A DNA stretch of 64,000 nucleotides, taken from assembly GCF_001553265.1 (NCBI RefSeq), contig NZ_KQ960610.1:1-64000 (forward strand), given 5' to 3'. Positions 47,045 through 55,520 of the stretch are shown here, piece after piece. Position 1 is the first letter of the stretch. Every line of letters starts with the position of its first letter. The notes under the pieces are model-generated. The model had not been told where the DNA came from and searched no databases. It was given only the letters and a program-made list of their open reading frames with translations. A program made the position numbers and the translations under genes. This DNA comes from Prevotella sp. DNF00663 (GTDB taxonomy: Bacteria > Bacteroidota > Bacteroidia > Bacteroidales > Bacteroidaceae).

Positions 47045-47178
47045 AACAAGGGGGGAGTAAAGAAGTAGACAAGTTAACAAGTAAGCGTGTAGATTTGCCT
47101 AGAGAATGTGTAAGTGTATATCTATTTGGCTGTATCTTGTCTACTTGTTAGCTCGTCCACTTGTTAACTTTGAAGAAC
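47045..47178 (+). repeat. GTAGACAAGTTAACAAG-type low-complexity tract
   Basis: Repeated words GTAGACAAG, TTAACAAGTAAG, TTGTCTACTTGTTAG, GTCCACTTGTTAAC. The same words occur near 19.9, 24.4, 48.1-48.3, 59.8, 60.0 and 60.3 kb. The last unit contains TAACTTTG (47165-47172), a possible -7 element for the sirtuin gene. Confidence 0.6.
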
Positions 47179-47194
47179 TCGTAAACTGTAAAAT

Positions 47195-47887
47195 ATGAAA
47201 CATATTGTATTTCTAACTGGAGCAGGGATGTCGGTGGAGAGTGGATTTAAGACTTTTCGCGGCAATGATGGATTGTGGGAGAACTATCCGGTAGAGCAGA
47301 TTGCTACCCATGAGGGATGGGAAGCTGACCCTACATTGGTGACTAATTTCTACAATATGTTGCGCAAGAAGCTCTATCAGGCGGCACCCAATGAAGGGCA
47401 TCTACTCATCCACGAGTTGGAAAAACGGTTCGAGGTAACTGTCGTTACACAGAATGTAGATAATCTACACGAGAAAGCGGGGTCGTCGCGAGTCATTCAT
47501 CTGCATGGAGAACTGTCTAAAGTATGCTCTAGTCGTGCCCCTTACGACAACCGATATATACGCGAACTGCCCGAAGATGATTGTCAAATAAAACCCGGAA
47601 CCAAGGCCGAAGATGGTTCGTTGTTGCGTCCTTTCATCGTGTTCTTTGGTGAATCGGTACCCATGATGGAACCCGCTGCAGTGGCAGCACACCAAGCTGA
47701 TATCTTTGTTATTATTGGTACATCGCTCAATGTCTATCCGGCTGCCGGACTGGTACAATATGTTCGTCCCGAAGTTCCGGTTTATCTCATCGACCCAAAT
47801 CCGGTGAATGCAGCTGGTGGTCGAATCGTTCAGATAGCCAAAGGAGCGTCCGAAGGTATGAGGCAGCTCGCTAAAGTATTGGAATAA
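47195..47887 (+). CDS. Sirtuin NAD-dependent protein deacylase
   Basis: 230 residues of a CobB/SIRT5-like sirtuin: LTGAGMSVESGFKTFRG (NAD binding), TQNVDNLHEKAGSSRVIHLHG (catalytic His), FVIIGTSLNVYPAAG and LIDPNPV. It removes acetyl or acyl groups from lysines with NAD. The usual two zinc CxxC pairs are not seen between the HLHG and FGE motifs; only two separated Cys remain, so the zinc module appears degenerate, as in a subgroup of Bacteroidetes sirtuins. No neighbouring defence genes, so a housekeeping deacylase is more likely than an abortive-infection SIR2. Confidence 0.92.
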   Translation: MKHIVFLTGAGMSVESGFKTFRGNDGLWENYPVEQIATHEGWEADPTLVTNFYNMLRKKLYQAAPNEGHLLIHELEKRFEVTVVTQNVDNLHEKAGSSRVIHLHGELSKVCSSRAPYDNRYIRELPEDDCQIKPGTKAEDGSLLRPFIVFFGESVPMMEPAAVAAHQADIFVIIGTSLNVYPAAGLVQYVRPEVPVYLIDPNPVNAAGGRIVQIAKGASEGMRQLAKVLE

Positions 47888-48001
47888 ACATGTTATTCAT
47901 AGTCGGAGGGTGTCGAACGTAAGCGGAGATAGTCTCCGGTATGCGTATATGTACTACAATCATGGAGTAAAGAGATTGCAAATTTCCCCCACGGACGAGA
48001 C

Positions 48002-48055
48002 ATGTCGCGTCCCTACAGAAGCCCCACCCCATCCCTTCCCATAGAGGGGAGGGCG
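48002..48055 (+). repeat. Hairpin repeat copy downstream of the sirtuin gene
   Basis: GCCCCACCCCATCCCTTCCC then ATAGAGGGGAGGG. Just upstream (47988-48013) is a separate small palindrome (GGACGAGACATGTCGCGTCC). The pair with 48149-48195 is inverted. The gene-free stretch 47888-48438 holds only these repeats and the LicD promoter. Confidence 0.65.
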
Positions 48056-48084
48056 ACAGAAATAAAGCTTCCCCGTCCCACAAC

Positions 48085-48335
48085 TAAATAACTTATCAAC
48101 TCAAAAACTTACAAACTAAAGCCTAAACTCGTCTACTTGTCCACTTAAAACCTTCTCCCTCCCCTTTTGGGGAGGGCTGGGGTGGGGCTGCTGCAGCGGT
48201 TCCTCAGTATTGCTGCATGGCCTCTTCAGCATTCTTGCAAAGCCGAGACAGCATCGCTGCCTCGGCTTTGCAGCAAAGTAGTAGACAAGTTAACGAGTGG
48301 ATAAGTAGACGAGCTTGAAGTGAGAAGTGGGGGCT
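48085..48335 (-). repeat. About 230 bp mosaic repeat, copy 2 (inverted)
   Basis: Reads on the minus strand in the same order as 24405-24640. It contains the hairpin repeat at 48149-48195 (CTCCCTCCCCTTTTGGGGAG) and an almost perfect 16 bp stem with 3-base loop at 48237-48271 (GCAAAGCCGAGACAGC with GCTGCCTCGGCTTTGC). Bordered on the right by a GTAGACAAGTTAACGAG tract. Confidence 0.8.
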
Positions 48336-48395
48336 TTTATTATCAAAATGATAATAGAGTTTCAAATAGTCTATTTATTTTCACTTTTTATGTTT

Positions 48396-48403
48396 ACCTT
48401 TGT
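48396..48403 (+). promoter_or_regulatory. Promoter -7 element of the LicD cassette 1
   Basis: TACCTTTG in an AT-rich region, leader about 29 nt to ATG 48439; -33 element weak. Confidence 0.5.
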
Positions 48404-48438
48404 TGCTAAATAGAACAGCTGAAGTAATTACTTAAAAG

Positions 48439-49353
48439 ATGAACTTAGATAGTGAATATCGTGATGGATACCTCGTCTCTGTAGAGATGAAAAAAATCTG
48501 GGCAATAGAACTAGATTTGCTTAAAAAACTCGTTGATATTTGCCGGAAGCACGATTTGCGTGTATGGATAGAAGGAGGTACGTTGCTAGGAGCGGTGCGT
48601 CATCAAGGATTTATCCCTTGGGATGATGATATAGACGTCACGATGCCTCGTCCGGATTATGAAAAGTTGCGGCTTATCTGTGCTAAGGAATTGGAGGCGC
48701 CTTACTTTTTGCAGACTCCTTATAATGATGAACATTATTGTTGTGGGCACGCTCAGTTGCGTAATAGTAATACCACGGCTGTGCGTCCGAGCGATTGTTA
48801 CCGTCCTTATAACCAAGGAATATTTATAGATATATTCATCCTTGATGGCATGCCCGATGATATGGTAGAACGAAAGCAGCTGGTTAAGAATGTCCGCAGA
48901 CGTTTGAGATGTCTCAAGTCGATAGATTATCCCATCTTGCTCTCAGGACGTTTAGGGCTGTTGTTTCGCAAATACTGGTGGCGTCGCAAGGTGATGAAGT
49001 ATGGATTTGCCCAACTATATCAGTATGTAGACGATTTGTTGTTGCAACATTCTTGGGATGATAGTCGGCAATTGGGACATGTGGCCTTTGCAGGAGATAG
49101 GTTTATATGGGATAAACACATCTTTGACCATACGACGATGCTATCTTTTGAGGGGTTACAAGTGCCTGCTCCGGGCGATTATGATGCATATTTGAAAGTG
49201 GTGTTCGGTCCCGATTATATGACTCCTGTCAAATGTCCGAATATGCATGGCGCCGTAGTGTTTGATACAGACCATAGCTATAAGGAACGGATGCCGGATA
49301 TACGTCGGGCGTATAGACGCTCGGCAGTTAAACGATTACTAGCAAAACTATGA
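48439..49353 (+). CDS. LicD-family phosphotransferase 1
   Basis: 304 residues with the LicD/fukutin nucleotidyltransferase-fold core: WIEGGTLLGAVRHQGFIPWD, DDDIDVTMPRPDYEKL. LicD proteins move a phospho-alcohol from a CDP-linked donor (phosphocholine in pneumococcus, ribitol phosphate in fukutin relatives) to a surface glycan. The next two genes overlap or nearly overlap and encode an aminotransferase and a CTP-dependent cytidylyltransferase, so the donor is probably made by the same operon. Soluble or peripheral; no signal peptide. Confidence 0.93.
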   Translation: MNLDSEYRDGYLVSVEMKKIWAIELDLLKKLVDICRKHDLRVWIEGGTLLGAVRHQGFIPWDDDIDVTMPRPDYEKLRLICAKELEAPYFLQTPYNDEHYCCGHAQLRNSNTTAVRPSDCYRPYNQGIFIDIFILDGMPDDMVERKQLVKNVRRRLRCLKSIDYPILLSGRLGLLFRKYWWRRKVMKYGFAQLYQYVDDLLLQHSWDDSRQLGHVAFAGDRFIWDKHIFDHTTMLSFEGLQVPAPGDYDAYLKVVFGPDYMTPVKCPNMHGAVVFDTDHSYKERMPDIRRAYRRSAVKRLLAKL

Positions 49354-50447
49354 ATATGAAAGAGCTAAAGAATTTGCTGAATTTTACAGTTGGACCGGTC
49401 ATGTCGTCAGAGGCGGTTCGACAAATAGGCGGAGAGCAGGTGCCATATTTTCGTACCCCCGAGTTCTCGGAGCTGACATTTGATAGTGAGAGGCTTATCA
49501 AGCAGTTTGCGCATGCCGAAGATTCTGCAAGAGTATTGTTCTTGACCGGTTCTGGAACGGCTGCAATGGAAGCTACAGTGATGAATGTGCTGACTCCGAC
49601 TGATCGTGTTTTGGTTGTCAATGGTGGTAGCTTCGGCCATCGCTTCGTACAACTTTGCGATATTCATGGCCTGAATTACACCGAGATAAAGGTACCTATG
49701 GGTAAGCAGTTGACCGAATTGATGCTTCAACCATTTGCCGGTCAAGGTTTTACTGCGCTCTTAGTCAATGTGGGAGAGACCTCTACGGGTGTACATTATG
49801 ATATAGATTTGATTAGTCGCTTTTGTCAAGAGCAAGATCTTTTGCTTGTGGTTGATGCCATAAGCTCATTCTTGGCCGACCCGTTTGATATGGCGTCACT
49901 GCATGTAGATGTGATGATTACTGGTTCGCAGAAAGCTTTAGCGTGTGCACCGGGTATCTCTGTGGTGGTTCTAGGCGAAAGGGCTTTGGCACGTGTAGAG
50001 GGAAATAAGGTAAGAAGTATGTACTTTGACCTGAAGGATGCACTGAAGAATGCAGAGCGAGGTCAGACTCCTTTCACTCCTGCCGTCGGAATCTTACGGC
50101 AGATAAATGCCCGACTTCATGAAATAGCAGAGGCAGGTGGCGACGCCATAGAGATAGAACGAACCCGCTTGTTGGCAGAAGACTTCAGGCAACGTATCCG
50201 TCATCTGCCGCTTGAATTGTTTGCTGAATCTCCTTCGAATGCCGTCACTTCGCTTCATCCATTGCATGCTTCGGCTTATGATATATTTGTTTGTCTCAAA
50301 GATGAGTACCATCTATGGGTATGTCCGAATGGTGGAGACTTGCGCGATAAAGTGTTTCGCGTAGGTCATATTGGTGCCTTGACTGTGGAGGACAATACGG
50401 TTCTGATAGATGCTTTGAACGACTTGCATACCAGAGGAATATTATGA
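49350..50447 (+). CDS. Class V PLP aminotransferase (PhnW/AGAT-like)
   Basis: 365 residues of fold-type I, class V aminotransferase. Segments: FTVGPVMSSEAVRQIGGEQV, FLTGSGTAAMEATVMNVL, NVGETSTGVHYDID, VVDAISSFLADPFDM and the PLP lysine in TGSQKALACAPG. Closest by pattern to 2-aminoethylphosphonate or alanine-glyoxylate aminotransferases. ATGA overlap with licD at the start (49350; ATG 49356 is an alternative) and with the next gene at the end. I infer that it puts an amino group on a small aldehyde or ketone later activated with CTP; no PEP mutase is present, so phosphonate synthesis is not shown. Confidence 0.9.
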   Translation: MNMKELKNLLNFTVGPVMSSEAVRQIGGEQVPYFRTPEFSELTFDSERLIKQFAHAEDSARVLFLTGSGTAAMEATVMNVLTPTDRVLVVNGGSFGHRFVQLCDIHGLNYTEIKVPMGKQLTELMLQPFAGQGFTALLVNVGETSTGVHYDIDLISRFCQEQDLLLVVDAISSFLADPFDMASLHVDVMITGSQKALACAPGISVVVLGERALARVEGNKVRSMYFDLKDALKNAERGQTPFTPAVGILRQINARLHEIAEAGGDAIEIERTRLLAEDFRQRIRHLPLELFAESPSNAVTSLHPLHASAYDIFVCLKDEYHLWVCPNGGDLRDKVFRVGHIGALTVEDNTVLIDALNDLHTRGIL

Positions 50448-51787
50448 AAAAGGTAATTACTTACGGAACATACGACCTTCTGCACCATGGGCACATCAAA
50501 CTATTACAACGTGCCAAGGCATTAGGCGATTATTTGATAGTCGGAGTGACTGCTGACACTTTCGATAGGTCGCGTGGTAAAATCAACGTACAGCAATCTT
50601 TGATAGAGCGTATTAATAATGTGCGTGATACAGGATTGGCCGATGAGATTGTCGTAGAGGAATATATAGGGCAGAAAATCGATGATATTCGTCGTTTGAA
50701 TGTGGATGTATTCACGGTTGGGTCGGATTGGAAAGGTAAGTTTGATTACTTAAAAGAGTTCTGTGAGGTCGTGTATCTTGACCGTACAGAGGGTATCTCA
50801 AGTTCTGAATTGCGTTGTGAACAGCGCGATATAAGAATAGGTTTGGTGGGCGACTCGGCCATTCTAAACAAATTTGAGAACGAAAGTCACTATGTGAATG
50901 GTGTTACTATCAGTGGTGTGTGTACGAATAATGGCAGCTTGTTGGCTGAACGACTTCATCAACTGCCTTGTGTGACAGACCAGCTAGATGAATTATTGAA
51001 TGTTTCTGATGCCATATACGTGATTTCAAAGCCCGAAATGCACTATGAACATATATACCGTGCCCTCGGAAAAGGAAAACATGTGTTGTGCGAAACTCCA
51101 ATAACTATCAAGGTAGAGCAATGGTGTGAACTGCAGCAGATGGCAAAGGACAAGGGATTGGTGCTTGCCGATGGATTGAAGACTGCTTATTCTATGGCCT
51201 ATGACCGACTTTGTTTATTGGCTAAGAGTGGGGCAATTGGGAAGGTAGTTTCGGTGGATGCCACTTGTACAAGCCTGCAAGACATGGAAAGAATGCGCGA
51301 AGGGAATGGTCCATGTCCATGGAATAGCATTTGCGCATGGGGACCTACGGCTCTATTACCCATCTTCCAATTGCTAGGGACAGACTATATAAGTAAGCAA
51401 ATCGTTACACATCTGCTGGATGAAGAGTTGTTCTTTGACGCCTTTACCAAGGTTTCTTTTGTCTATCCGCATGCTGTAGCCTCGTTGAAAGTAGGACAGG
51501 GAGTGAAGTCGGAAGGCGAACTCGTCGTGTCGGGAACAAAAGGTTACATCTATGTTCCGGCTCCATGGTGGAAGACAGATTACTTTGAAGTGAGGTATGA
51601 GAACCCTGCTGAGAATAAACGTTACTTCTATCAACTGGATGGCGAAGGCATTAGATACGAGATATTATCGTTTATCAAATCCATCAAGTCATCGCGTAAT
51701 GGATCTTATATAGACGTGAACACATCTGAAGCTATTATCCGTGTCATTCAAGACTTCTATGAAGGACGGGATGTTATCAAGATGTAG
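50444..51787 (+). CDS. Cytidylyltransferase (TagD-like) fused to Gfo/Idh/MocA oxidoreductase
   Basis: 447 residues in two domains. Residues 1-~130 are a glycerol-3-phosphate/ethanolamine-phosphate type cytidylyltransferase: TYGTYDLLHHGHIKLLQRAK, VGVTADTFDRSRGK and RTEGISSSELR. Residues ~135-447 are a Gfo/Idh/MocA NAD(P) oxidoreductase: RIGLVGDSAIL, SKPEMHYEHIYRALGKGKHV (with LCETPIT, the usual EKP lysine region altered), DGLKTAYSMAYDRLC. The fusion suggests the oxidoreductase makes or modifies the alcohol that the first domain activates as a CDP derivative for LicD. Last gene of the cassette; converges with a glycosyltransferase gene 3 bases away. Confidence 0.92.
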   Translation: MKKVITYGTYDLLHHGHIKLLQRAKALGDYLIVGVTADTFDRSRGKINVQQSLIERINNVRDTGLADEIVVEEYIGQKIDDIRRLNVDVFTVGSDWKGKFDYLKEFCEVVYLDRTEGISSSELRCEQRDIRIGLVGDSAILNKFENESHYVNGVTISGVCTNNGSLLAERLHQLPCVTDQLDELLNVSDAIYVISKPEMHYEHIYRALGKGKHVLCETPITIKVEQWCELQQMAKDKGLVLADGLKTAYSMAYDRLCLLAKSGAIGKVVSVDATCTSLQDMERMREGNGPCPWNSICAWGPTALLPIFQLLGTDYISKQIVTHLLDEELFFDAFTKVSFVYPHAVASLKVGQGVKSEGELVVSGTKGYIYVPAPWWKTDYFEVRYENPAENKRYFYQLDGEGIRYEILSFIKSIKSSRNGSYIDVNTSEAIIRVIQDFYEGRDVIKM

Positions 51788-51790
51788 AGC

Positions 51791-52699
51791 CTATCTTTTA
51801 CCTAATCTCTCGTGGATACCATCGCTATAGGCCTGCCACAACATGGGTAAGTCTTTCCATTGCCACGCCTTTGAGAAGGGCATGGTAAACAGAGCGGGAA
51901 TGATATAACCAATCATTCCAATGAAGCTACGTAGGTAGCGAACGCCCCAATTACGGCCATAATGATGGTTCAGATAGGCCTCGTTGCGTATTTGGTAATA
52001 TCGTTTCCACTTCTTTTTTTGATTGCGTGTGACCCATGTATCATCATTGAAGAACTTATGTTTGTCCATCAAGGCATCCGGAATATACTGTAAACGGAAG
52101 CCGGATAGATGGGCTCGTAGGCAATAGTCGGTGTCGTCGCAGAAGATAAACAACTCTTTGTTGGGTAAACCAATTCTCTCTACGACCGTGCGATTGATGA
52201 GTGGACCTTCGAAGTCGGCTCCAACAATCTCTGTGGCTTGGCTTATTTGCTGTTTGGCTAGTTTTCGTCCGTGCATGGAAGCTAATGGATTGGTGAAGTC
52301 GAATTTTTGAAATTCATGTGTAAACACTTGTCCGTCGAGTAGTCGTCGGGGCGAGAGTATGCCGATACTGGGTTGCTCTATGTATTTCAATAATTGTATT
52401 AAGCAGTCGGGGCGTGGGAAGACATCGTCGTCCATACACCATATCCAATCGGCTCCATCGGTATAAGCTCGCTGGATACCGGTATAGAATCCGCCACTTC
52501 CGCCCACATTCTCTTGGTGTATGACAGTTAAATCGGTTTGCTCATCAAGCCATTCGCAGGTTCCATCTGTACACCCATTGTCGACAACAATGACTTTTGA
52601 AAGGCCTTGTTGTTGGCGAAGCGAGGCTATACCGCGCTGGAGTAGTTCTATACGATTGTATGTTACGACTACGGCAATAATCTTTTTTATTTCAGTCAT
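51791..52699 (-). CDS. Family 2 glycosyltransferase (galactofuranosyl-like)
   Basis: 302 residues, GT-A fold: IAVVVTYNRIELLQRGIASL, VIVVDNGCTDGT, WIWCMDDDVFPRPD (the metal-binding DDD) and a downstream FCDDTDYCLRAHLSGF acceptor motif. The pattern matches the GlfT2/WbbL-like branch that uses UDP-galactofuranose or dTDP-rhamnose. C-terminal hydrophobic part (FIGMIGYIIPALFTMPF) may bind the membrane. Last gene of the minus-strand LPS-type operon. Confidence 0.92.
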   Translation of the reverse strand: MTEIKKIIAVVVTYNRIELLQRGIASLRQQQGLSKVIVVDNGCTDGTCEWLDEQTDLTVIHQENVGGSGGFYTGIQRAYTDGADWIWCMDDDVFPRPDCLIQLLKYIEQPSIGILSPRRLLDGQVFTHEFQKFDFTNPLASMHGRKLAKQQISQATEIVGADFEGPLINRTVVERIGLPNKELFIFCDDTDYCLRAHLSGFRLQYIPDALMDKHKFFNDDTWVTRNQKKKWKRYYQIRNEAYLNHHYGRNWGVRYLRSFIGMIGYIIPALFTMPFSKAWQWKDLPMLWQAYSDGIHERLGKR

Positions 52700-52703
52700 A
52701 CGC

Positions 52704-53744
52704 CTACTTTGTCAATTGATTGATGGCTTCTTGCAATGCCTTTGTGAAGTAATGACCGTTCCGAAGCTGCTCGCTTACCCGATATACTTGCTTCTTCATC
52801 TCGTCGTATTGCACAGCTGTAATGCTTGGGAGTATGTCGTTAAGCTCTTCGAGAGAATCTATACAGATTCCGATACCTTCCTCTTGGACGACGTTTGCAA
52901 GGGCTGCTTGTCGCCAAATGATAATGGGAAGACCGGCACGGAGATAAAATGAGACCTTATGAGGGCTGTTCCAACGGAGGTATTCGCCGAAAGCTCCGCT
53001 GCAAGTACGAGTATCTGCACCATCCCAAACGAGTCCGAAATGTCCGTCTACATGCTCTATGAAGTCTTCGGAGGCCATAAATCCCTCTATCTTGACGTGC
53101 TTACTGTCTGCTAATCCGGGCAATCCGTTCTTGTTACCATAGATTACCAATTGATAGTTTTGTGCTTGTTTCGACATTAATCGTAGGAAGCTGTTCTTCC
53201 GTTCGGCTAATGCTCCGGCATATATAACGCGTGGACAATCGGTCAAGGTTGTTTGTTTCTGATGGATAGTATGACTTCGATAATCGAAGAGACTTAGCGA
53301 ACCCAATGGGTGTTTATATCCTTTCGTGTGGAGCCATTGCTTCATTGTCTCGTTAGAAGCGATTACATAGTTAGCGCACATTAGTCGATCTATCTCTTGT
53401 TTTACGCCAAGTCGCTTCCTACGCATGGAACCGAGATCATGAATTAAGGCTATGGTTGAGGCGCCACGCAACTTTGCAAATCGGCAAATAAATGCAAAAT
53501 ATTTCTTGATAGGGTATTGAAGTACGATTAAATCTCCACGTCGTATCGTGCATATCGTCTTTAGAATGCCGGCCAAATCGAGAAAAAATGTCAGTATCTT
53601 ACTGTTATAATAGGTTGTTGGCAGGCCTAGATTATGTGCCTGTAAGCCCCTAAGCGTCTCCTCGTTATCGGTTTTGGCTTTATTACCAGAGCCATTTACG
53701 CCTCGATAATTGCGTGATATGTAGCATAATCGTTTCTTTTTCAT
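52704..53744 (-). CDS. Glycosyltransferase, galactofuranosyltransferase-like (WbbI-type)
   Basis: 346 residues, GT-B-like. It begins RLCYISRNYRGVNGSGNKAK and has VLQYPIKKYFAFICRFAK, FGLVWDGADTRTCSGAFGEY and SPHKVSFYLRAGLPIIIW, the last two typical of the beta-1,6-galactofuranosyltransferase family seen beside GlfT-like enzymes. Start codon overlaps the upstream kinase-like gene. Two galactofuranose-type transferases side by side suggest a Galf-containing surface glycan, but no glf mutase is in the window. Confidence 0.85.
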   Translation of the reverse strand: MKKKRLCYISRNYRGVNGSGNKAKTDNEETLRGLQAHNLGLPTTYYNSKILTFFLDLAGILKTICTIRRGDLIVLQYPIKKYFAFICRFAKLRGASTIALIHDLGSMRRKRLGVKQEIDRLMCANYVIASNETMKQWLHTKGYKHPLGSLSLFDYRSHTIHQKQTTLTDCPRVIYAGALAERKNSFLRLMSKQAQNYQLVIYGNKNGLPGLADSKHVKIEGFMASEDFIEHVDGHFGLVWDGADTRTCSGAFGEYLRWNSPHKVSFYLRAGLPIIIWRQAALANVVQEEGIGICIDSLEELNDILPSITAVQYDEMKKQVYRVSEQLRNGHYFTKALQEAINQLTK

Positions 53745-54487
53745 AGTTCAAGTTTAAAAGGGATGTTGTGTTTACGTTGATAGTTTATCCAAAAGCGACG
53801 GCGCAGTTTCAACGCTCTGTCAACGACTTCTTGTGGTATGATGCCCCGTTCTTCGGCATAATGTTGCATCAATAATATGAAAAAAGCTTTGGGTCCCCAC
53901 ATTCGTTTAAGGTTGTTGATACCCTTATTGATACTTACCGGGCCAAAGTACATGCGATTGGTGTCTACCAATGAGAACTTGAATCCATCCTCATCATGCT
54001 TCCACAGTATATTGCCGGGAGTGAAATCAAGGTGCATGATGTTCTTGTTGTGCATGCTGGCAGCTAGATGTGCAAGTGCTTTAGCCATGGGTTCGTATAG
54101 TTCAGGAGTAGCATTCCCCATATCATAGAGCGTATGTGGATAGTCGCATTGCTCACTAATGAAGTACGTATATCCCAATAATCCGGCCTGTCGTTCCTTT
54201 ATATATGCGATAGGTGTGGGACTGTTGATACCGTTGCGCAAGAGTATGGCAGGGTATTCAAAGGCTCTCTGTCCCTTGGGTTTACGCAATCCGCATGAAT
54301 ATATCAATCGGTTCAGTCCATTGGGTACATGGTATCGTTTCACATTCAGCTTCTGGCCGTCGGGTGTTTCCATCACTTTTATCTCATTGCGGAGGTGATA
54401 TATGGTAGTACCCTCGGCTTCGAAACGAGATGGAATACGCTCAATGTAGCTTCTCAGATATTCGTATGTAGGATTTAACAACATCAT
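53741..54487 (-). CDS. Lipopolysaccharide kinase-like protein (InaA/WaaP/KdkA family)
   Basis: 248 residues with a protein-kinase-like fold: HLDFTPGNILWK is the catalytic loop (HxD...N) and LVDTNRMYFG the metal-binding segment, with the N-lobe Lys in KLNVKRYHVP. Family members phosphorylate sugars of the LPS inner core, often Kdo or heptose, at the inner membrane. Adjacent acyltransferase and MsbA-like exporter support an LPS role. ATG 54487 overlaps the stop of the acyltransferase. Confidence 0.88.
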   Translation of the reverse strand: MMLLNPTYEYLRSYIERIPSRFEAEGTTIYHLRNEIKVMETPDGQKLNVKRYHVPNGLNRLIYSCGLRKPKGQRAFEYPAILLRNGINSPTPIAYIKERQAGLLGYTYFISEQCDYPHTLYDMGNATPELYEPMAKALAHLAASMHNKNIMHLDFTPGNILWKHDEDGFKFSLVDTNRMYFGPVSINKGINNLKRMWGPKAFFILLMQHYAEERGIIPQEVVDRALKLRRRFWINYQRKHNIPFKLEL

Positions 54488-55455
54488 GCTTGCTTGCCTT
54501 CCATTCTTTTATTGTATTCTTCGTGCGTACGTTTCCATCGGTTATGGCTCCATAAATAGTATTCGGGATTGCGTCGAATAGTCTGTTCTAACAACTCGAA
54601 GAAACGGCGGGTAATCTCGTATTCGGGCAGCTCATTGGGCATTTTGGTAATGAGATGATACGTACAAGTGTAGTAACCGCGACGTGGTCGGCTCATCTCT
54701 ACGTAATAAACGGCATTGTTTAGCTTCCTCATGAGGCGTTCACTACCGGTAAATACGGGTGTATCGTGATTGAGAAAAGGCAACCAAAGGTGGATATTCT
54801 CCCATTTTGGGGTTTGGTCTGATATATAACCGAAGAACGAGTTGATGCCTTGTTGCTTGTAGGCGAGTAGGTATCGGAGTGTATCTTGTTTGGGAATGGG
54901 AACTCCATTAGCTTGTGACGAACGTATGCGGCGGAACAATTCGTCAAAAAAATGATTGCTAAGAGGGTGGTAGACGAGTCCGCAACGGCTCTCTTTTGGT
55001 AATTCCATACCCACACATGAGAGCCATTCCCAGTTACAATAATGCCCTAGGATGGCTGCTACCGATTGTCCGTTATCGAAACATTCGATGATTTCTTGGG
55101 AGTTTTGGATGGTGAATCGATGCTTCAATTCCGTGTCACTGATGCTTAGCAACTTGATGGCTTCGAGTGTATAATCGCAAAACCAGTGGTAAAATCTTCT
55201 TTCGATGTGTGCTATCTCTGCCTCATTTTTGTCGGGGAAAGCAGTCGACAGATTCTTTCTAACGATTTCACGACGGTATCTCAATAGTCTGTATACAAGT
55301 AGATAGGCTATATCGGAGATACAATAAAGAACGCGGAAGGGTAGGAGCGAGAGGGTGTAAAAGACACCAAAAGCCAATTTCCTCCAAAATCCCAGCTGCT
55401 CTTCGTGTTGGAGTTGGGACGCAGAATTCGTCGTTTGACAGTTTAGTCTCGTCAT
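54484..55455 (-). CDS. Lipid A acyltransferase (LpxL/HtrB-like)
   Basis: 323 residues of the LpxL/LpxM family, adding secondary acyl chains to lipid A on the inner-membrane inner face. An N-terminal span (FGVFYTLSLLPFRVLYCIS) is followed by the active-site motif LGHYCNWEW (H-x4-E, a variant of HX4D), RRIRSSQANGVPIPKQ and GYISDQTP. The first ~25 residues are polar and not conserved-looking, so a later start is possible. Lies directly downstream of the MsbA-like gene. Confidence 0.92.
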   Translation of the reverse strand: MTRLNCQTTNSASQLQHEEQLGFWRKLAFGVFYTLSLLPFRVLYCISDIAYLLVYRLLRYRREIVRKNLSTAFPDKNEAEIAHIERRFYHWFCDYTLEAIKLLSISDTELKHRFTIQNSQEIIECFDNGQSVAAILGHYCNWEWLSCVGMELPKESRCGLVYHPLSNHFFDELFRRIRSSQANGVPIPKQDTLRYLLAYKQQGINSFFGYISDQTPKWENIHLWLPFLNHDTPVFTGSERLMRKLNNAVYYVEMSRPRRGYYTCTYHLITKMPNELPEYEITRRFFELLEQTIRRNPEYYLWSHNRWKRTHEEYNKRMEGKQA

Positions 55456-55520
55456 GTTTGTATTCTCAGTATAGTCTTATTTACTCTCTCTTTCTTAGCG
55501 ATAAGAGTGGGGAAGTCCCC

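Noticed and set aside
47195..47887. SIR2 defence system
   Set aside because: Stand-alone 230-residue deacylase with CobB-type motifs and no partner such as an Argonaute, HerA or TIR gene.
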